Assembly (NCBI RefSeq): GCF_024710485.1
Contig: NZ_JANJUQ010000019.1
Span: 1 to 64,000, forward strand
Source of the DNA: Flavobacterium sp.
Lineage (GTDB): Bacteria; Bacteroidota; Bacteroidia; Flavobacteriales; Flavobacteriaceae
Direction: 5' to 3'
DNA length: 64,000 nt
Numbering within the stretch: position 1 is the first letter of the stretch; every line of letters starts with the position of its first letter. The translations under genes were made by a program, and so were the position numbers. Shown here piece by piece: positions 43,002 to 52,736 of the stretch. A model generated the notes under the pieces. That model searched no databases and was not told the DNA's origin. It saw only the letters and a program-made list of their open reading frames with translations.

Positions 43002-44138
43002 ATGGACCACAACACTAAAATACAACTCAACACTATAGAAGAAGCCATAGAAGACATCCGACAAGGGAAAGTCATAATTGTGGTAGATGATGAAGACAGA
43101 GAAAATGAAGGCGACTTTTTGGCTGCTGCCGAAAAGGTAACGCCCGAGATGATTAATTTTATGGCCATGCACGGTCGTGGTTTAATTTGTGCTCCGCTGA
43201 CCGAAAAACGTTGTAACGAACTGGAATTGCATTCCATGGTAAAAAACAACACCGACCATATGGAAACAGCTTTTACAGTTTCTGTGGATTTAAAAGGTCA
43301 TGGTGTTACCACTGGAATTTCGGCTTCCGACAGAGCTAAAACCATACTAGCCTTGGTAAACGACGAAACCAAACCGCACGAATTGGCGCGTCCCGGACAT
43401 ATTTTCCCGCTTACCGCTAAACAAGGTGGCGTTTTAAGAAGAACAGGTCATACTGAAGCTGCAATAGATTTTGCTCGCTTAGCCGGATTCAAACCGGCCG
43501 GAGTAATTGTGGAAATCATGAACGAAGACGGAACCATGGCTCGCCTACCGCAATTGGTAGAAGTGGCTAAAAAGTTCGACTTAAAATTGGTTTCAATAGA
43601 AGATTTGGTGGCTTACCGCATGCAACATGACAGTCTGATTGTTAAGAAAGAAGACTTTGAGATGAAAACTCGTTTTGGTTCGTTCCGATTGCGAGCTTAC
43701 TTTCAAAACACCAACAAGCAAGTACATTTGGCTTTAACCAAAGGCAGTTGGAGCTCGGGAGAAGCTATCTTAACCCGCGTTATCTCTACCCAATCCAATA
43801 ACGATATCCTGAACTCGTTAACAGACAGTATGGATAAAAAATTGGACGATGTATTTCAACTTATTAATAAAGAAGAAAAAGGCGCTGTAATTTTTATCAA
43901 TAGTGAACGAGATTCAAGCGATTTACTCAACCGTTTATCAGAACTGAAATTAATGCAAGCCGAAGGCATCATGAAAACACCACAAATAAAAATGGATGCT
44001 AAAGATTTCGGCATTGGCGCACAAATTTTGCATGATATTGATATTTCCAAAATCCGCTTAATCTCCAATACCATGCAAACCAAACGTGTAGGGATGATTG
44101 GTTATGGTCTGGAAATCACAGAATATGTGGCTTATTGA
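43002..44138 (+). CDS. ribB: RibBA-type protein: active DHBP synthase, degenerate GTP cyclohydrolase II
   Basis: A 378-residue riboflavin enzyme. Residues 1-215 are 3,4-dihydroxy-2-butanone-4-phosphate synthase with VVDDEDRENEGDFL, TGISASDRAKTI, HIFPLTAKQGGVLRRTGHTEA and NEDGTMARLP intact. Residues 220-378 align with GTP cyclohydrolase II. However, the zinc-binding cysteines expected in ECLTGD...RCDCG-type sequence are replaced (KGSWSSGEAILTRVISTQSN), so this half is almost certainly not a cyclohydrolase. A separate RibA must exist elsewhere. It overlaps the convergent GNAT gene by 23 bases. Confidence 0.88.
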   Translation: MDHNTKIQLNTIEEAIEDIRQGKVIIVVDDEDRENEGDFLAAAEKVTPEMINFMAMHGRGLICAPLTEKRCNELELHSMVKNNTDHMETAFTVSVDLKGHGVTTGISASDRAKTILALVNDETKPHELARPGHIFPLTAKQGGVLRRTGHTEAAIDFARLAGFKPAGVIVEIMNEDGTMARLPQLVEVAKKFDLKLVSIEDLVAYRMQHDSLIVKKEDFEMKTRFGSFRLRAYFQNTNKQVHLALTKGSWSSGEAILTRVISTQSNNDILNSLTDSMDKKLDDVFQLINKEEKGAVIFINSERDSSDLLNRLSELKLMQAEGIMKTPQIKMDAKDFGIGAQILHDIDISKIRLISNTMQTKRVGMIGYGLEITEYVAY

Positions 44139-44976
44139 TAGGCAACTCCATTTCAAAAAGATTCACAAAATTAGGAATACCTATTGATTTTATAAAAGCA
44201 ATAGTATCATGCTTAGCGTTGTCTATGTTTGTTACTACTATAGGTGTTTCTTTATGCTGAATTGCTTTACTAAGTAAGGTTGAGGCTATTTTTTGTCTTC
44301 TGTGTAGCTTGGAAACAGCCAATTGGAGTATTCTGTTAGTGTTAGGATTATAAATGATGTAACCCAACAACCGGTTTTCGCTGAAAATCCCCAAGCTGTT
44401 TAAGTACATTTGACTCAACTCAACCGCCTCAAAATCGTTTTGCCAAGTAGGCTTAACATCCCAAAACGACTGTAGTAATGCCCAGTCATAGGATAGTAGC
44501 GGTTTTACTTCGTAGGCCTCGTTAGTCACAACATCAGACAATAGCCCTTTATAACTCTCTAAATGTCTTTTGGTTATAAAACCACTAGCTTCATAAGAAA
44601 TTATGGCCGGAAAATTATCCTCAATAACTTCTAAAATTAGTTTATCGGCGGTACTTCCTTTGAGTTTTGGCAAAATGAAATCATACATCTTTCTGGTAAT
44701 TTGATGCCCCCGATGCGAAGGTATCACAGCAGTACCACCATTATAAATCAAATGCTCGCTTGCGGTTCTCTTTTCACCGTGCATAATCACTCCAACCAAA
44801 ACATCACCGTCAAAAGCCCCGACGGATAATTTCCATTCAATGTTTTCCGCCAGTAGCTTTTGCTCCCAATGCTCCGGACTAAATTGCAATGGTATACTGT
44901 AATCAGAAAACCCCAAATTAATGGCTTGTCTGATAATTTCACTATTAGTATTCTCGAGGGTTTTGAATGTAATCAT
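44116..44976 (-). CDS. GNAT-family N-acetyltransferase (tandem domains)
   Basis: A 286-residue protein with two GNAT-like halves. The first (1-145) has GTAVIPSHRGHQITRKMYDF, an acetyl-CoA loop, and YEASGFITKRHLESYKG. The second (about 150-280) has ILQLAVSKLHRRQKIASTLL and a SIGIPNF element. The substrate is unknown. The 3' end overlaps the ribB 3' end by 23 bases on the opposite strand. Confidence 0.8.
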   Translation of the reverse strand: MITFKTLENTNSEIIRQAINLGFSDYSIPLQFSPEHWEQKLLAENIEWKLSVGAFDGDVLVGVIMHGEKRTASEHLIYNGGTAVIPSHRGHQITRKMYDFILPKLKGSTADKLILEVIEDNFPAIISYEASGFITKRHLESYKGLLSDVVTNEAYEVKPLLSYDWALLQSFWDVKPTWQNDFEAVELSQMYLNSLGIFSENRLLGYIIYNPNTNRILQLAVSKLHRRQKIASTLLSKAIQHKETPIVVTNIDNAKHDTIAFIKSIGIPNFVNLFEMELPINKPHIL

Positions 44977-45530
44977 GTCAATTTTCTTTAGCCTATAGTA
45001 GACTTCAAATTTAAAAAAACACTTTATCCTAAATGTTGTTTAAACAGTATATTTAGAACTTAATTAAGCTTTTGCTCCAACTTACTTTTAACTGTACGCA
45101 AATGTATTGTGTAAGATTAAAAAAACAGCCTTAAAATAAAGTAGACTTTTTAATAATCAGCACTGATTAAGATTCCGGAAGTGGGTCATTACCAACAATC
45201 AATTAATTGCTCTACCGTTATCTTACAATTTTAAATGAGTCTTAATTGAATAGAAATCGAATTTTTTACTTACAAATTAATTTTTGTTTGCTATCTTTGA
45301 GATTAGAGGTTTTTTGTTTAAAAGTTAATAGATTTACCTATAGATTGTCACAATTTTAACAATCCTGTATTCAATATTTTAATCATAACAATTTTGATGT
45401 ATGATTCATTTGATAATCAAAAACAACATATTAAGCATACTTAAAATAAGCTTGATAAACAATTTCAATTAAGTAAGCTTTTGATTTTAAATCATTTAAT
45501 AAGCTGACTTTTAATTTTAAATGGTTAAGT
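44977..45530 (+). promoter_or_regulatory. AT-rich upstream region of the multi-PAS kinase
   Basis: No gene is seen in these 554 bases. TATCTTTG at 45292-45299 fits a -7 box and would give a leader of about 230 bases. A TAAGCTT(T/G)..TTTTAAAT(C/G) unit of about 26 bases occurs twice in tandem at 45474-45527, immediately before the kinase start. Confidence 0.4.
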
Positions 45531-48500
45531 ATGAATCTAAATAACAACAAAGTGCCAACAGAAGCGGATTTTAGCACCCTTTTTCTATACAATCCCATTC
45601 CTAATTGGGTATATGACATGGAGAATTACAAAATACTCGATGTCAATCAATCTGCCATAACACTTTACGGATACAGCAAAGAGGAATTTTTAGCCTTAAC
45701 CATACTCGATTTAAGAGAAAAAAGTGAAATTTCAAAAGTGATTAAAGCACATGAAAAAATTGAAGATCTCGAGGGAAATATCAATTTTGGTCTTTTTAAA
45801 CACAAGAAAAAAAACGGAGATCTTATCCTGGTGGATATCTTTGGTCATAAAGTCAATTTCAAAGGTCATAATGCTATAATGGTTTCAGCCATCAATGTGA
45901 CTGAAAGAGAACAACAGCTGATAGAGTTAAAAGCTTCCGAAGCCAAATTAAAAACAGCTGCTTCCATTGCCAATTTAGGGTATTGGCGACTTGAAACAGA
46001 CGGTAAAACCCTGACATGGTCTGATGAAGTGTATAAAATTTGGGGAATAGACCGTAATACATTTAACCTCACCTACGAGAGTTTTATTGAAACCGTTCAT
46101 CCTGAAGACAAAAAAGAATTCCAACAAGAGCAAAATCAATCCTTTTTAGGAGAAAAAACACATAATATTATCCATCGAATTATCTTACCTGACGGCCAAA
46201 TCAAATGGGTTCACGAACGTGGTAGATTGGTGCTTAATAAAAATGGTGAACCGGAAGCTTTTGAAGGAACCGTACAAGATATTACTTCACAAAAAGAAGA
46301 AGAACAACGTCTTAAATTATTGGAAAGCGTAGTTACCAATACCAATGATGCCATCATGATAACCGAGGCGGAACCTTTCAATGAGCCCGGTCCGCGCATA
46401 CTGTATGTTAACGATGCTTTTACAAAAATGACGGGCTATGAGGCGGAAGAAGTGATAGGAAAATCACCACGAATTTTACAAGGTCCAAAATCCGATAAAG
46501 AAGAGTTGGCCCGCTTAGGCAAAGCCTTGCGAGAATGGCAACCATGTGAAATAACCACTATTAACTACCGGAAAAACGGAGAGCCTTTTTGGATCAACTT
46601 TTCGGTTTCTCCCGTAGCCGATGACAAAGGGAGGTATACCCATTGGGTTGCCGTTGAACGAGAAGTTACAACCGTCAAAGTGGAACAAATTCAAAAAGAA
46701 CTTCTGGCAAAAATCAGCAATGTATTCAACGAAGGTGTCGATTTAAAAACGTCATTACACCATTTATGTAAACTTATTGTTGATTACGGTAACTTCAGTT
46801 TATGTGAAATTTGGTTACCGTCAACACATCAAAATACCATTCGTTTATTTTCTAAATACTTCGGTAGTCCTGAAGCACAAAATTTTTATGACATAGAAGG
46901 GAATTTAGTTGAAATGCCCATTAACGAAGGGCTACCGGGTAAAGTATGGCAAGAAAAGAAATCAATGGCCTGGGGAGATATTGAAGCAAACTCTTCTTTT
47001 CTGCGAAAAAAAGGAGCTGAAGCCTCCGGAATAAAATCGGTACTGGGCATACCTTTAAAACATCAAAATAATGTTGTGGGGGTTTTAGTAGTTGGCACTA
47101 TCGAAAACATAACATCCATAAAACAGCATCATCCTATTCTTTCTAAGTTAGAAACCTTTATCGGTTCGGAAATTAACCGAAAACGATTGGAAGGAGAACT
47201 TTCCCATCTGTTTGAAGCCCTACCCGACTTAATTTGTTTGACCGATTTTGAAGGTCGATTCATCAAGGTAAATAAAGCGGGCTGTGACCTTTTGGGATAC
47301 ACTGAAGCCGAATTAATTGGCACCCCTTTTTATAATCTTTTACATCCGGCAGACAAGCATATTACAAGCGACCAAATGTTAAACCTTCAAAAGGGAAAAA
47401 CTGTTTTTAAATTCGAAAATAGGTACATCTCCAAGACCGGCGACATTATTTGGCTCAGCTGGCACAGCAATTCTTTAGTTGATGAAGGTATTGTTTATGC
47501 TACCGCCAAAAACATAACCAACGAAAGAAAGCTCAAAGAACTTTTAAATGATGCCACTAACTTAGCCAATATCGGAGGTTGGGAAATAGATTTGATTAAC
47601 GGAAAGTTGATTTGGTCTGACGAGGTCCATAAAATTCACGATACCAATCCTGATGAGTATATTCCGGAACTGGAATCCGGAATAAATTTTTACAAGGAAG
47701 ATTACAGAAAAATGGTAAAAAAAATCGTTGAATCTTCTATGGAAACCGGAGAATCCTTTGATTTTGATGCCCCATTAATTAGTGCTGAAGGAAAAGAAAA
47801 ATGGGTTAGAACCATTGGACAATCAGAAATGCATAACGGTAAATGTGTCCGTCTTTTTGGAAGTTTTCAAGACATCTCCAGCTTGAAAAAAACAGAACAC
47901 CGATTACAATCCATCACCGATGATCTCCCGGGTGTGGCATTCCAGTATTATCTATATCCTGATGGAAAAGATCAAATCTTTACCGTGTCTAAAGCCTCTC
48001 ACAAAATTTGGAATTTGTCCCCGCAAGAATGCGAAGAAAATATCAACCTCATTTGGGATCAAGTCAAACGCGGAGGGGATTACGATGATGTAGTGCAAAG
48101 TATTCAATATGCTAAAGAGCATCTCAGTCAATGGCATACACAATGGCGAAACATTCTGCCAGACGGCGAAGTGAGATGGCACGAAGGATTTGGAACACCT
48201 TATCGACTAGCCGATAATACCATCGTATTCAATTCCATGGTGTTTGACATTACCGAAGAAAGACGAGCAATTAATTTGTATAGAGAAGTCTCCAAGATGG
48301 CTCGAATTGGTAGTTGGGAAATAGACCTAATCAAGCAACCCGATGGCGATACAATGTATTGGTCCACCATCTTAAGAGAAATACTTGAGGTAAAAGAAGA
48401 CTACAATCCCTCATTAACCGGTGGTTATGAGTTTTACAAAGACGAAAATAAAACTATCATTCAAAATGCCGACGAAAAGTTAATGCAAGACGGCACGGAA

Positions 48501-50783
48501 TACGACTTAGAATTACTCGTTGTGACCCAAACCGGTAAAGAAAAATGGGTGCGGTGTATTGGCAAAAGTGAGAGATTTGAGGGTATTTGTACCAAAATCT
48601 ACGGCAGTATTCAAGACATCCATTCCATGAAAACCAACACGCTATTAATTCAAGAAATCATCAGCAGTATCTCGGATGCCTTTTATGCAGTGGACAAAAA
48701 TTGGAATTTTACGTTCTTCAACAAAGAAGCCGAAAAACTTTTGGAGAAAAAAAGCGACGACGTGCTCGGGAAAAATATCTGGCAGGAATTCGAAGCGGCC
48801 AGAAATACCGAATTGGAAAAAATTTACAAACGTGTTGCCAAATCAGGTGTATCGGAAAGTTTTGAATACTGGTATCCTGCCAATAATTCATGGTATGAAA
48901 TTAATACGTATCCATCCAACGGAGGGGTTTCCTCTTATTTTAAAAACATAGACGAACGCAAAAAGGCAGCTGAAGATTTAAAAATCGCCTTCGAGGAAAA
49001 AATCAATATCATTGAAAGTATCGGTGATGCCTTTTTCACCATGACCAACGATTTCATCGTAACCTATTGGAACAATACCGCTGAAAAACTTTTGGGAATA
49101 AAAAGAGAGAACTTGGTAGGCAAAAACTTATGGACTGTTTTTCCGGAAGCGGTTGATTTACCTTCTTATGTAAATTACCACAAAGTACTGGAGACCAAAG
49201 AGCCCATAACCTTTGAAGATTTTTACGGCGTATGGCTAGAGGTAAATGCTTACCCATCTAGAGAGGGAATCACCGTCTTTTTCAGAGATATTACCCTGAG
49301 AAAAGAGGCTGACTATCGATTACAAAAAGCTTACGAGGAAAAAAACAAAATTTTGGAGAGTATCGGAGACGCCTTTTTTGCTGTTGATAACAATTGGATA
49401 GTAACCTATTGGAACAAAGAAGCTGAACACATAACAGGGAGAAGAAAAGAGGAAATGCTTAACAAAAATCTATGGGAAGTATACTCCGACGCCGTTGATA
49501 CCAATTTTTATCACAATCAACAAAAAGCTGCTATTACGGGTGAAAGTGTAACTTTTGAAGAGTTTTATACTACATTGAATAAATGGTTTGAAGTTACAAC
49601 CTATCCCAGCGCAGAGGGATTATCGGTGTATTTCAAAGATATAACCTTGAGAAAACAAACCGATATCAAAATTCTGGAAGCCAACGAGCGCTTCGAAAAA
49701 ATATCGGAAGCTACCAACGACGCAATCTGGGATTGGAACATCTCCGAAAACACTTTGTATTGGGGAGAAGGTTTTAAAAAATTGTTTGGTTATGATATGG
49801 ATAATTTGGTACCTACTATCGATTTGTGGGAATCACTAGTACACCCTGAGGATTATGAGGCTGTTATTGACTCCATAAACCAATCAGTGACGGATAAAAA
49901 CATCCAAAAATGGGGTATGGAATACCAGCTGAAAAAAGCCAATGGTGATTACGCATATGTTATCGACAAAGGATTAATTATCAGAGATGGACAAGGCAAC
50001 GCCATTCGAATGATTGGTGCCTTAACTGATATTACTTATCGCAAACGCTATGAATTAGAACTCTTTGAACTGAATATTTCGTTAAAAAAATATGCTCAGG
50101 AACTGGAAATAGCCAACGAAGAATTGGATCAATTTGCTTTTACGGCCTCTCACGACTTACAGGAACCGCTGAGAATGATTTCCAGTTTTATGGATTTACT
50201 CAAACGAAAATACGGAGACCAACTCGATGAAAAAGCACATCAGTACATCTATTTTGCTACAGACGGTGCCAAGAGAATGAAAAAAATAATCATTGATTTA
50301 CTGGAATATTCAAGAGCCGGACGCTATGCGGAAGTTTCAGAGTCCGTCGATTTGAACGAAGTATTTCAAGAATATTTAAGATTAAGACGCAAAGTCATTC
50401 AAGAATCCAAAGCCATATTCAAATTTGGAGACTTACCGGTAGTAATGGCCGAAAAAACGCCTTTAATCCAAACCATTCATTCCCTTTTAGACAATGCAAT
50501 TAAGTATGCCAAACAGGAAACTACACCTGAAATCAACTTCGCAGTACATGAAAACGAAGCCGAATGGATTTTTGAAGTCAAAGATAACGGTATCGGAATT
50601 GACGAAAGGTTTTTTGAAAAAATTTTTATTATATTTCAAAGACTCCACAACAGAAACCAATACGACGGTACGGGCATCGGATTGGCCATAGCGAAAAAAC
50701 ACGTTGAAATGTGGGGTGGTAAAATTTGGGTAGAATCTCAATTAGACCAAGGCAGTACATTTTACTTTACCTTAAAAAAATAA
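45531..50783 (+). CDS. Giant soluble multi-PAS/GAF sensor histidine kinase
   Basis: A 1750-residue cytosolic kinase with no membrane segment. I count about eleven PAS-type domains and one GAF domain (about residues 395-555). The kinase core has phospho-acceptor His1541 in TASHDLQEPLRM, the N-box LLDNAIKYA, G1 DNGIGID and G2 YDGTGIGLAIAKKH. The third PAS (about 262-390) looks LOV-like (GYEAEEVIGKSPRILQGP) but lacks the flavin-reactive cysteine. Three PAS domains between about 1035 and 1385 are near copies. The HATPase style matches phytochrome-type kinases, and an Rcp1-like regulator follows 5 bases later. Confidence 0.92.
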   Translation: MNLNNNKVPTEADFSTLFLYNPIPNWVYDMENYKILDVNQSAITLYGYSKEEFLALTILDLREKSEISKVIKAHEKIEDLEGNINFGLFKHKKKNGDLILVDIFGHKVNFKGHNAIMVSAINVTEREQQLIELKASEAKLKTAASIANLGYWRLETDGKTLTWSDEVYKIWGIDRNTFNLTYESFIETVHPEDKKEFQQEQNQSFLGEKTHNIIHRIILPDGQIKWVHERGRLVLNKNGEPEAFEGTVQDITSQKEEEQRLKLLESVVTNTNDAIMITEAEPFNEPGPRILYVNDAFTKMTGYEAEEVIGKSPRILQGPKSDKEELARLGKALREWQPCEITTINYRKNGEPFWINFSVSPVADDKGRYTHWVAVEREVTTVKVEQIQKELLAKISNVFNEGVDLKTSLHHLCKLIVDYGNFSLCEIWLPSTHQNTIRLFSKYFGSPEAQNFYDIEGNLVEMPINEGLPGKVWQEKKSMAWGDIEANSSFLRKKGAEASGIKSVLGIPLKHQNNVVGVLVVGTIENITSIKQHHPILSKLETFIGSEINRKRLEGELSHLFEALPDLICLTDFEGRFIKVNKAGCDLLGYTEAELIGTPFYNLLHPADKHITSDQMLNLQKGKTVFKFENRYISKTGDIIWLSWHSNSLVDEGIVYATAKNITNERKLKELLNDATNLANIGGWEIDLINGKLIWSDEVHKIHDTNPDEYIPELESGINFYKEDYRKMVKKIVESSMETGESFDFDAPLISAEGKEKWVRTIGQSEMHNGKCVRLFGSFQDISSLKKTEHRLQSITDDLPGVAFQYYLYPDGKDQIFTVSKASHKIWNLSPQECEENINLIWDQVKRGGDYDDVVQSIQYAKEHLSQWHTQWRNILPDGEVRWHEGFGTPYRLADNTIVFNSMVFDITEERRAINLYREVSKMARIGSWEIDLIKQPDGDTMYWSTILREILEVKEDYNPSLTGGYEFYKDENKTIIQNADEKLMQDGTEYDLELLVVTQTGKEKWVRCIGKSERFEGICTKIYGSIQDIHSMKTNTLLIQEIISSISDAFYAVDKNWNFTFFNKEAEKLLEKKSDDVLGKNIWQEFEAARNTELEKIYKRVAKSGVSESFEYWYPANNSWYEINTYPSNGGVSSYFKNIDERKKAAEDLKIAFEEKINIIESIGDAFFTMTNDFIVTYWNNTAEKLLGIKRENLVGKNLWTVFPEAVDLPSYVNYHKVLETKEPITFEDFYGVWLEVNAYPSREGITVFFRDITLRKEADYRLQKAYEEKNKILESIGDAFFAVDNNWIVTYWNKEAEHITGRRKEEMLNKNLWEVYSDAVDTNFYHNQQKAAITGESVTFEEFYTTLNKWFEVTTYPSAEGLSVYFKDITLRKQTDIKILEANERFEKISEATNDAIWDWNISENTLYWGEGFKKLFGYDMDNLVPTIDLWESLVHPEDYEAVIDSINQSVTDKNIQKWGMEYQLKKANGDYAYVIDKGLIIRDGQGNAIRMIGALTDITYRKRYELELFELNISLKKYAQELEIANEELDQFAFTASHDLQEPLRMISSFMDLLKRKYGDQLDEKAHQYIYFATDGAKRMKKIIIDLLEYSRAGRYAEVSESVDLNEVFQEYLRLRRKVIQESKAIFKFGDLPVVMAEKTPLIQTIHSLLDNAIKYAKQETTPEINFAVHENEAEWIFEVKDNGIGIDERFFEKIFIIFQRLHNRNQYDGTGIGLAIAKKHVEMWGGKIWVESQLDQGSTFYFTLKK

Positions 50784-50788
50784 CTAAT

Positions 50789-51226
50789 ATGAAAGCAGTT
50801 CACATACTATTGGTAGAAGACAATGAAGGGGATATTATCTTAACCTTGGAGGCTTTTGAAGAAAGCAAGGTAAAAACAAATATCAGTGTAGTCAAAAACG
50901 GTCAAGACGCTTTAGATTTCCTATTCAAAAGAGCCGCATTTAATGCCGCGGAAACACCGGACCTGATATTGATGGACATAAACATCCCAATTTTCAGCGG
51001 CCATGATGTCTTAAAAATAATTAAGAGCGATGACATTTTGAAAACCATACCTGTGATCATGCTCACCACTTCAAGCAACCAAAAAGATATTGATAAAGCT
51101 TATCAAAACTACACTAACAGTTATGTTACAAAACCAATAGAAATGGATGATTTTTTAAAAACCATATTGAAAATTGAGGAGTTTTGGCTTCAGTTATGCA
51201 AACTACCCAATAACAATGTTAAATAA
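50789..51226 (+). CDS. Rcp1-like single-domain response regulator
   Basis: A 145-residue receiver domain. The acidic pair is in LLVEDNEGD, the phospho-acceptor Asp in LILMDINIP, the conserved Thr in IMLTTSS and the Lys in YVTKPIE. The DALDFLF and EEFWLQLCKLP features resemble Rcp1, the partner of cyanobacterial phytochrome kinases. It has no output domain. Start ATG 50789, 5 bases after the kinase, so it is the likely cognate partner. Confidence 0.9.
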   Translation: MKAVHILLVEDNEGDIILTLEAFEESKVKTNISVVKNGQDALDFLFKRAAFNAAETPDLILMDINIPIFSGHDVLKIIKSDDILKTIPVIMLTTSSNQKDIDKAYQNYTNSYVTKPIEMDDFLKTILKIEEFWLQLCKLPNNNVK

Positions 51227-51285
51227 ATATTACCGGAAGTGTGAAATACATCCGGTTACGCTGAACTTTATCCTGTCATACCCTT

Positions 51286-52290
51286 ATGGAAAACTTAAAA
51301 ATACATATTCTTGTTGTTGAAGATAATCCCGGAGATTACTTATTAATTGAAGAAAATCTGCACGAAAAATTTGAAAATGCTACCATTGATCATTGTACCG
51401 ATTATCAGTCGGTTCTGGATAAGTTCAAATCCAATGCCGCTTATTCCATCATACTACTCGATTTTAACTTGCCCGACTTAGAGGGAATTCATTTGGTAGA
51501 TAACGTACAAAACTTAGCGCAAGATGCGCCCATCATCATATTAACCGGTTACAGTGATATCAAAATGGCCAGAGAAAGTTTGGCCAAAGGGGTTTCTGAT
51601 TTTCTGATCAAGGACGAAATTAATGCCGAAATTTTATACAAATCAATTGTTTATGCTTTGGAAAGAAAAAAATTCGTGTACGAACAAACCAAATCCAAAG
51701 AAATCTACCAACATCTATTCAATTTTACGCCGCAGCCACTCTGGCTGTATGATGCCGAATGTCTGACATTTTTGGATGTAAACGAAGCAGCAGTGCGCAA
51801 ATACGGCTACAGCCGTGAGGAGTTTTTAAAAATGACCATCAAAGACATCAGACCCCAAATCGAGATTGATACCCTAAACCAACAACTAGCAAAGCCTGTA
51901 GCGGAAAAAGAGCAAGCGTTTGCCGGTATCTATACACACCAACTCAAATCTGGAGATACCATAAAGGTAGAAATATACAGTGGTGATATGGAGTACAATG
52001 GTCGAAAAGCACGAATTGTATTGTCTAACGACATCACCGACAAACTCAATCACTTGCAAACCATCGAAGGGCAAAACATGAAACTCAAAAAAATTGCTTG
52101 GACACAATCGCATATCGTAAGAGCACCCATATCCAGAATATTGGGTATTTTAAACCTCATTGAAATGCTCTCTTATGATTCGAAAGAAATGCCATTCTTG
52201 CTCCATCAGCTTCGCGTTTCAACCGATGAAATGGACACCATAGTTCGCGAAATTGTGAACGAAAGTCAGCTAATCAATTTTAAGGAATGA
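51286..52290 (+). CDS. REC-PAS protein with a histidine-kinase dimerisation helix but no ATPase domain
   Basis: A 334-residue protein. A receiver domain (1-125) has VVEDNPGD, phospho-acceptor Asp in ILLDFNLPD and Lys in FLIKDE. A PAS domain (about 142-255) resembles PAS1 of the giant kinase (NEAAVRKYGYSREEFL). The last 75 residues look like a HisKA helical hairpin with His in TQSHIVRAPISRILGIL, but the protein ends before any HATPase domain. It may be a phosphotransfer module or dimeriser for the kinase upstream. Confidence 0.82.
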   Translation: MENLKIHILVVEDNPGDYLLIEENLHEKFENATIDHCTDYQSVLDKFKSNAAYSIILLDFNLPDLEGIHLVDNVQNLAQDAPIIILTGYSDIKMARESLAKGVSDFLIKDEINAEILYKSIVYALERKKFVYEQTKSKEIYQHLFNFTPQPLWLYDAECLTFLDVNEAAVRKYGYSREEFLKMTIKDIRPQIEIDTLNQQLAKPVAEKEQAFAGIYTHQLKSGDTIKVEIYSGDMEYNGRKARIVLSNDITDKLNHLQTIEGQNMKLKKIAWTQSHIVRAPISRILGILNLIEMLSYDSKEMPFLLHQLRVSTDEMDTIVREIVNESQLINFKE

Positions 52291-52294
52291 CAAA

Positions 52295-52684
52295 ATGACT
52301 ACCAAAGTATTAATCATAGATGACGATACTATTTATCAAGTAATAACCAGTAAAACCTTAAAAAAACTGGATAACAAACTTGAGGTTTTTCCTTGTTTGA
52401 ATGGCAAAATCGGTCTTGAAACTTTGTTGCAAAAATATACTGAGCAGGAACGTTTTGTGCTTCTCTTAGATTTGAATATGCCCGTCCTTGACGGCTGGGA
52501 ATTCATTCATGAGTTTGAAAAACTTAACTTCCACCACAATAGCAACATCGACATTTACATCATTTCCTCATCTACAGATCAAATTGATATCACTAAAGCT
52601 CAAAACATACTGTTTATCAAAGAATTTTTATCTAAACCGGTAGCCGTTAGTAAATTTGACAAAATCTTAAACGGAAATTCATAA
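52295..52684 (+). CDS. Single-domain response regulator
   Basis: A 129-residue receiver domain. The acidic pair is in LIIDDDTIYQ, the phospho-acceptor Asp in LLLDLNMPVLDG, the Ser in ISSSTD and the Lys in FLSKPV. No output domain. It starts 4 bases after the preceding stop and ends the four-gene signalling operon. Confidence 0.88.
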   Translation: MTTKVLIIDDDTIYQVITSKTLKKLDNKLEVFPCLNGKIGLETLLQKYTEQERFVLLLDLNMPVLDGWEFIHEFEKLNFHHNSNIDIYIISSSTDQIDITKAQNILFIKEFLSKPVAVSKFDKILNGNS

Positions 52685-52736
52685 CACTATGCACAAAAAG
52701 AAATGGCGACCTCTTACAATAGCTGTTTCTTATACA

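Noticed and set aside
45531-50783. Photosensory LOV or phytochrome kinase
   Set aside because: The LOV-like PAS lacks the reactive cysteine, and the single GAF domain lacks a recognisable bilin-binding cysteine context. Only the kinase core resembles phytochrome kinases.
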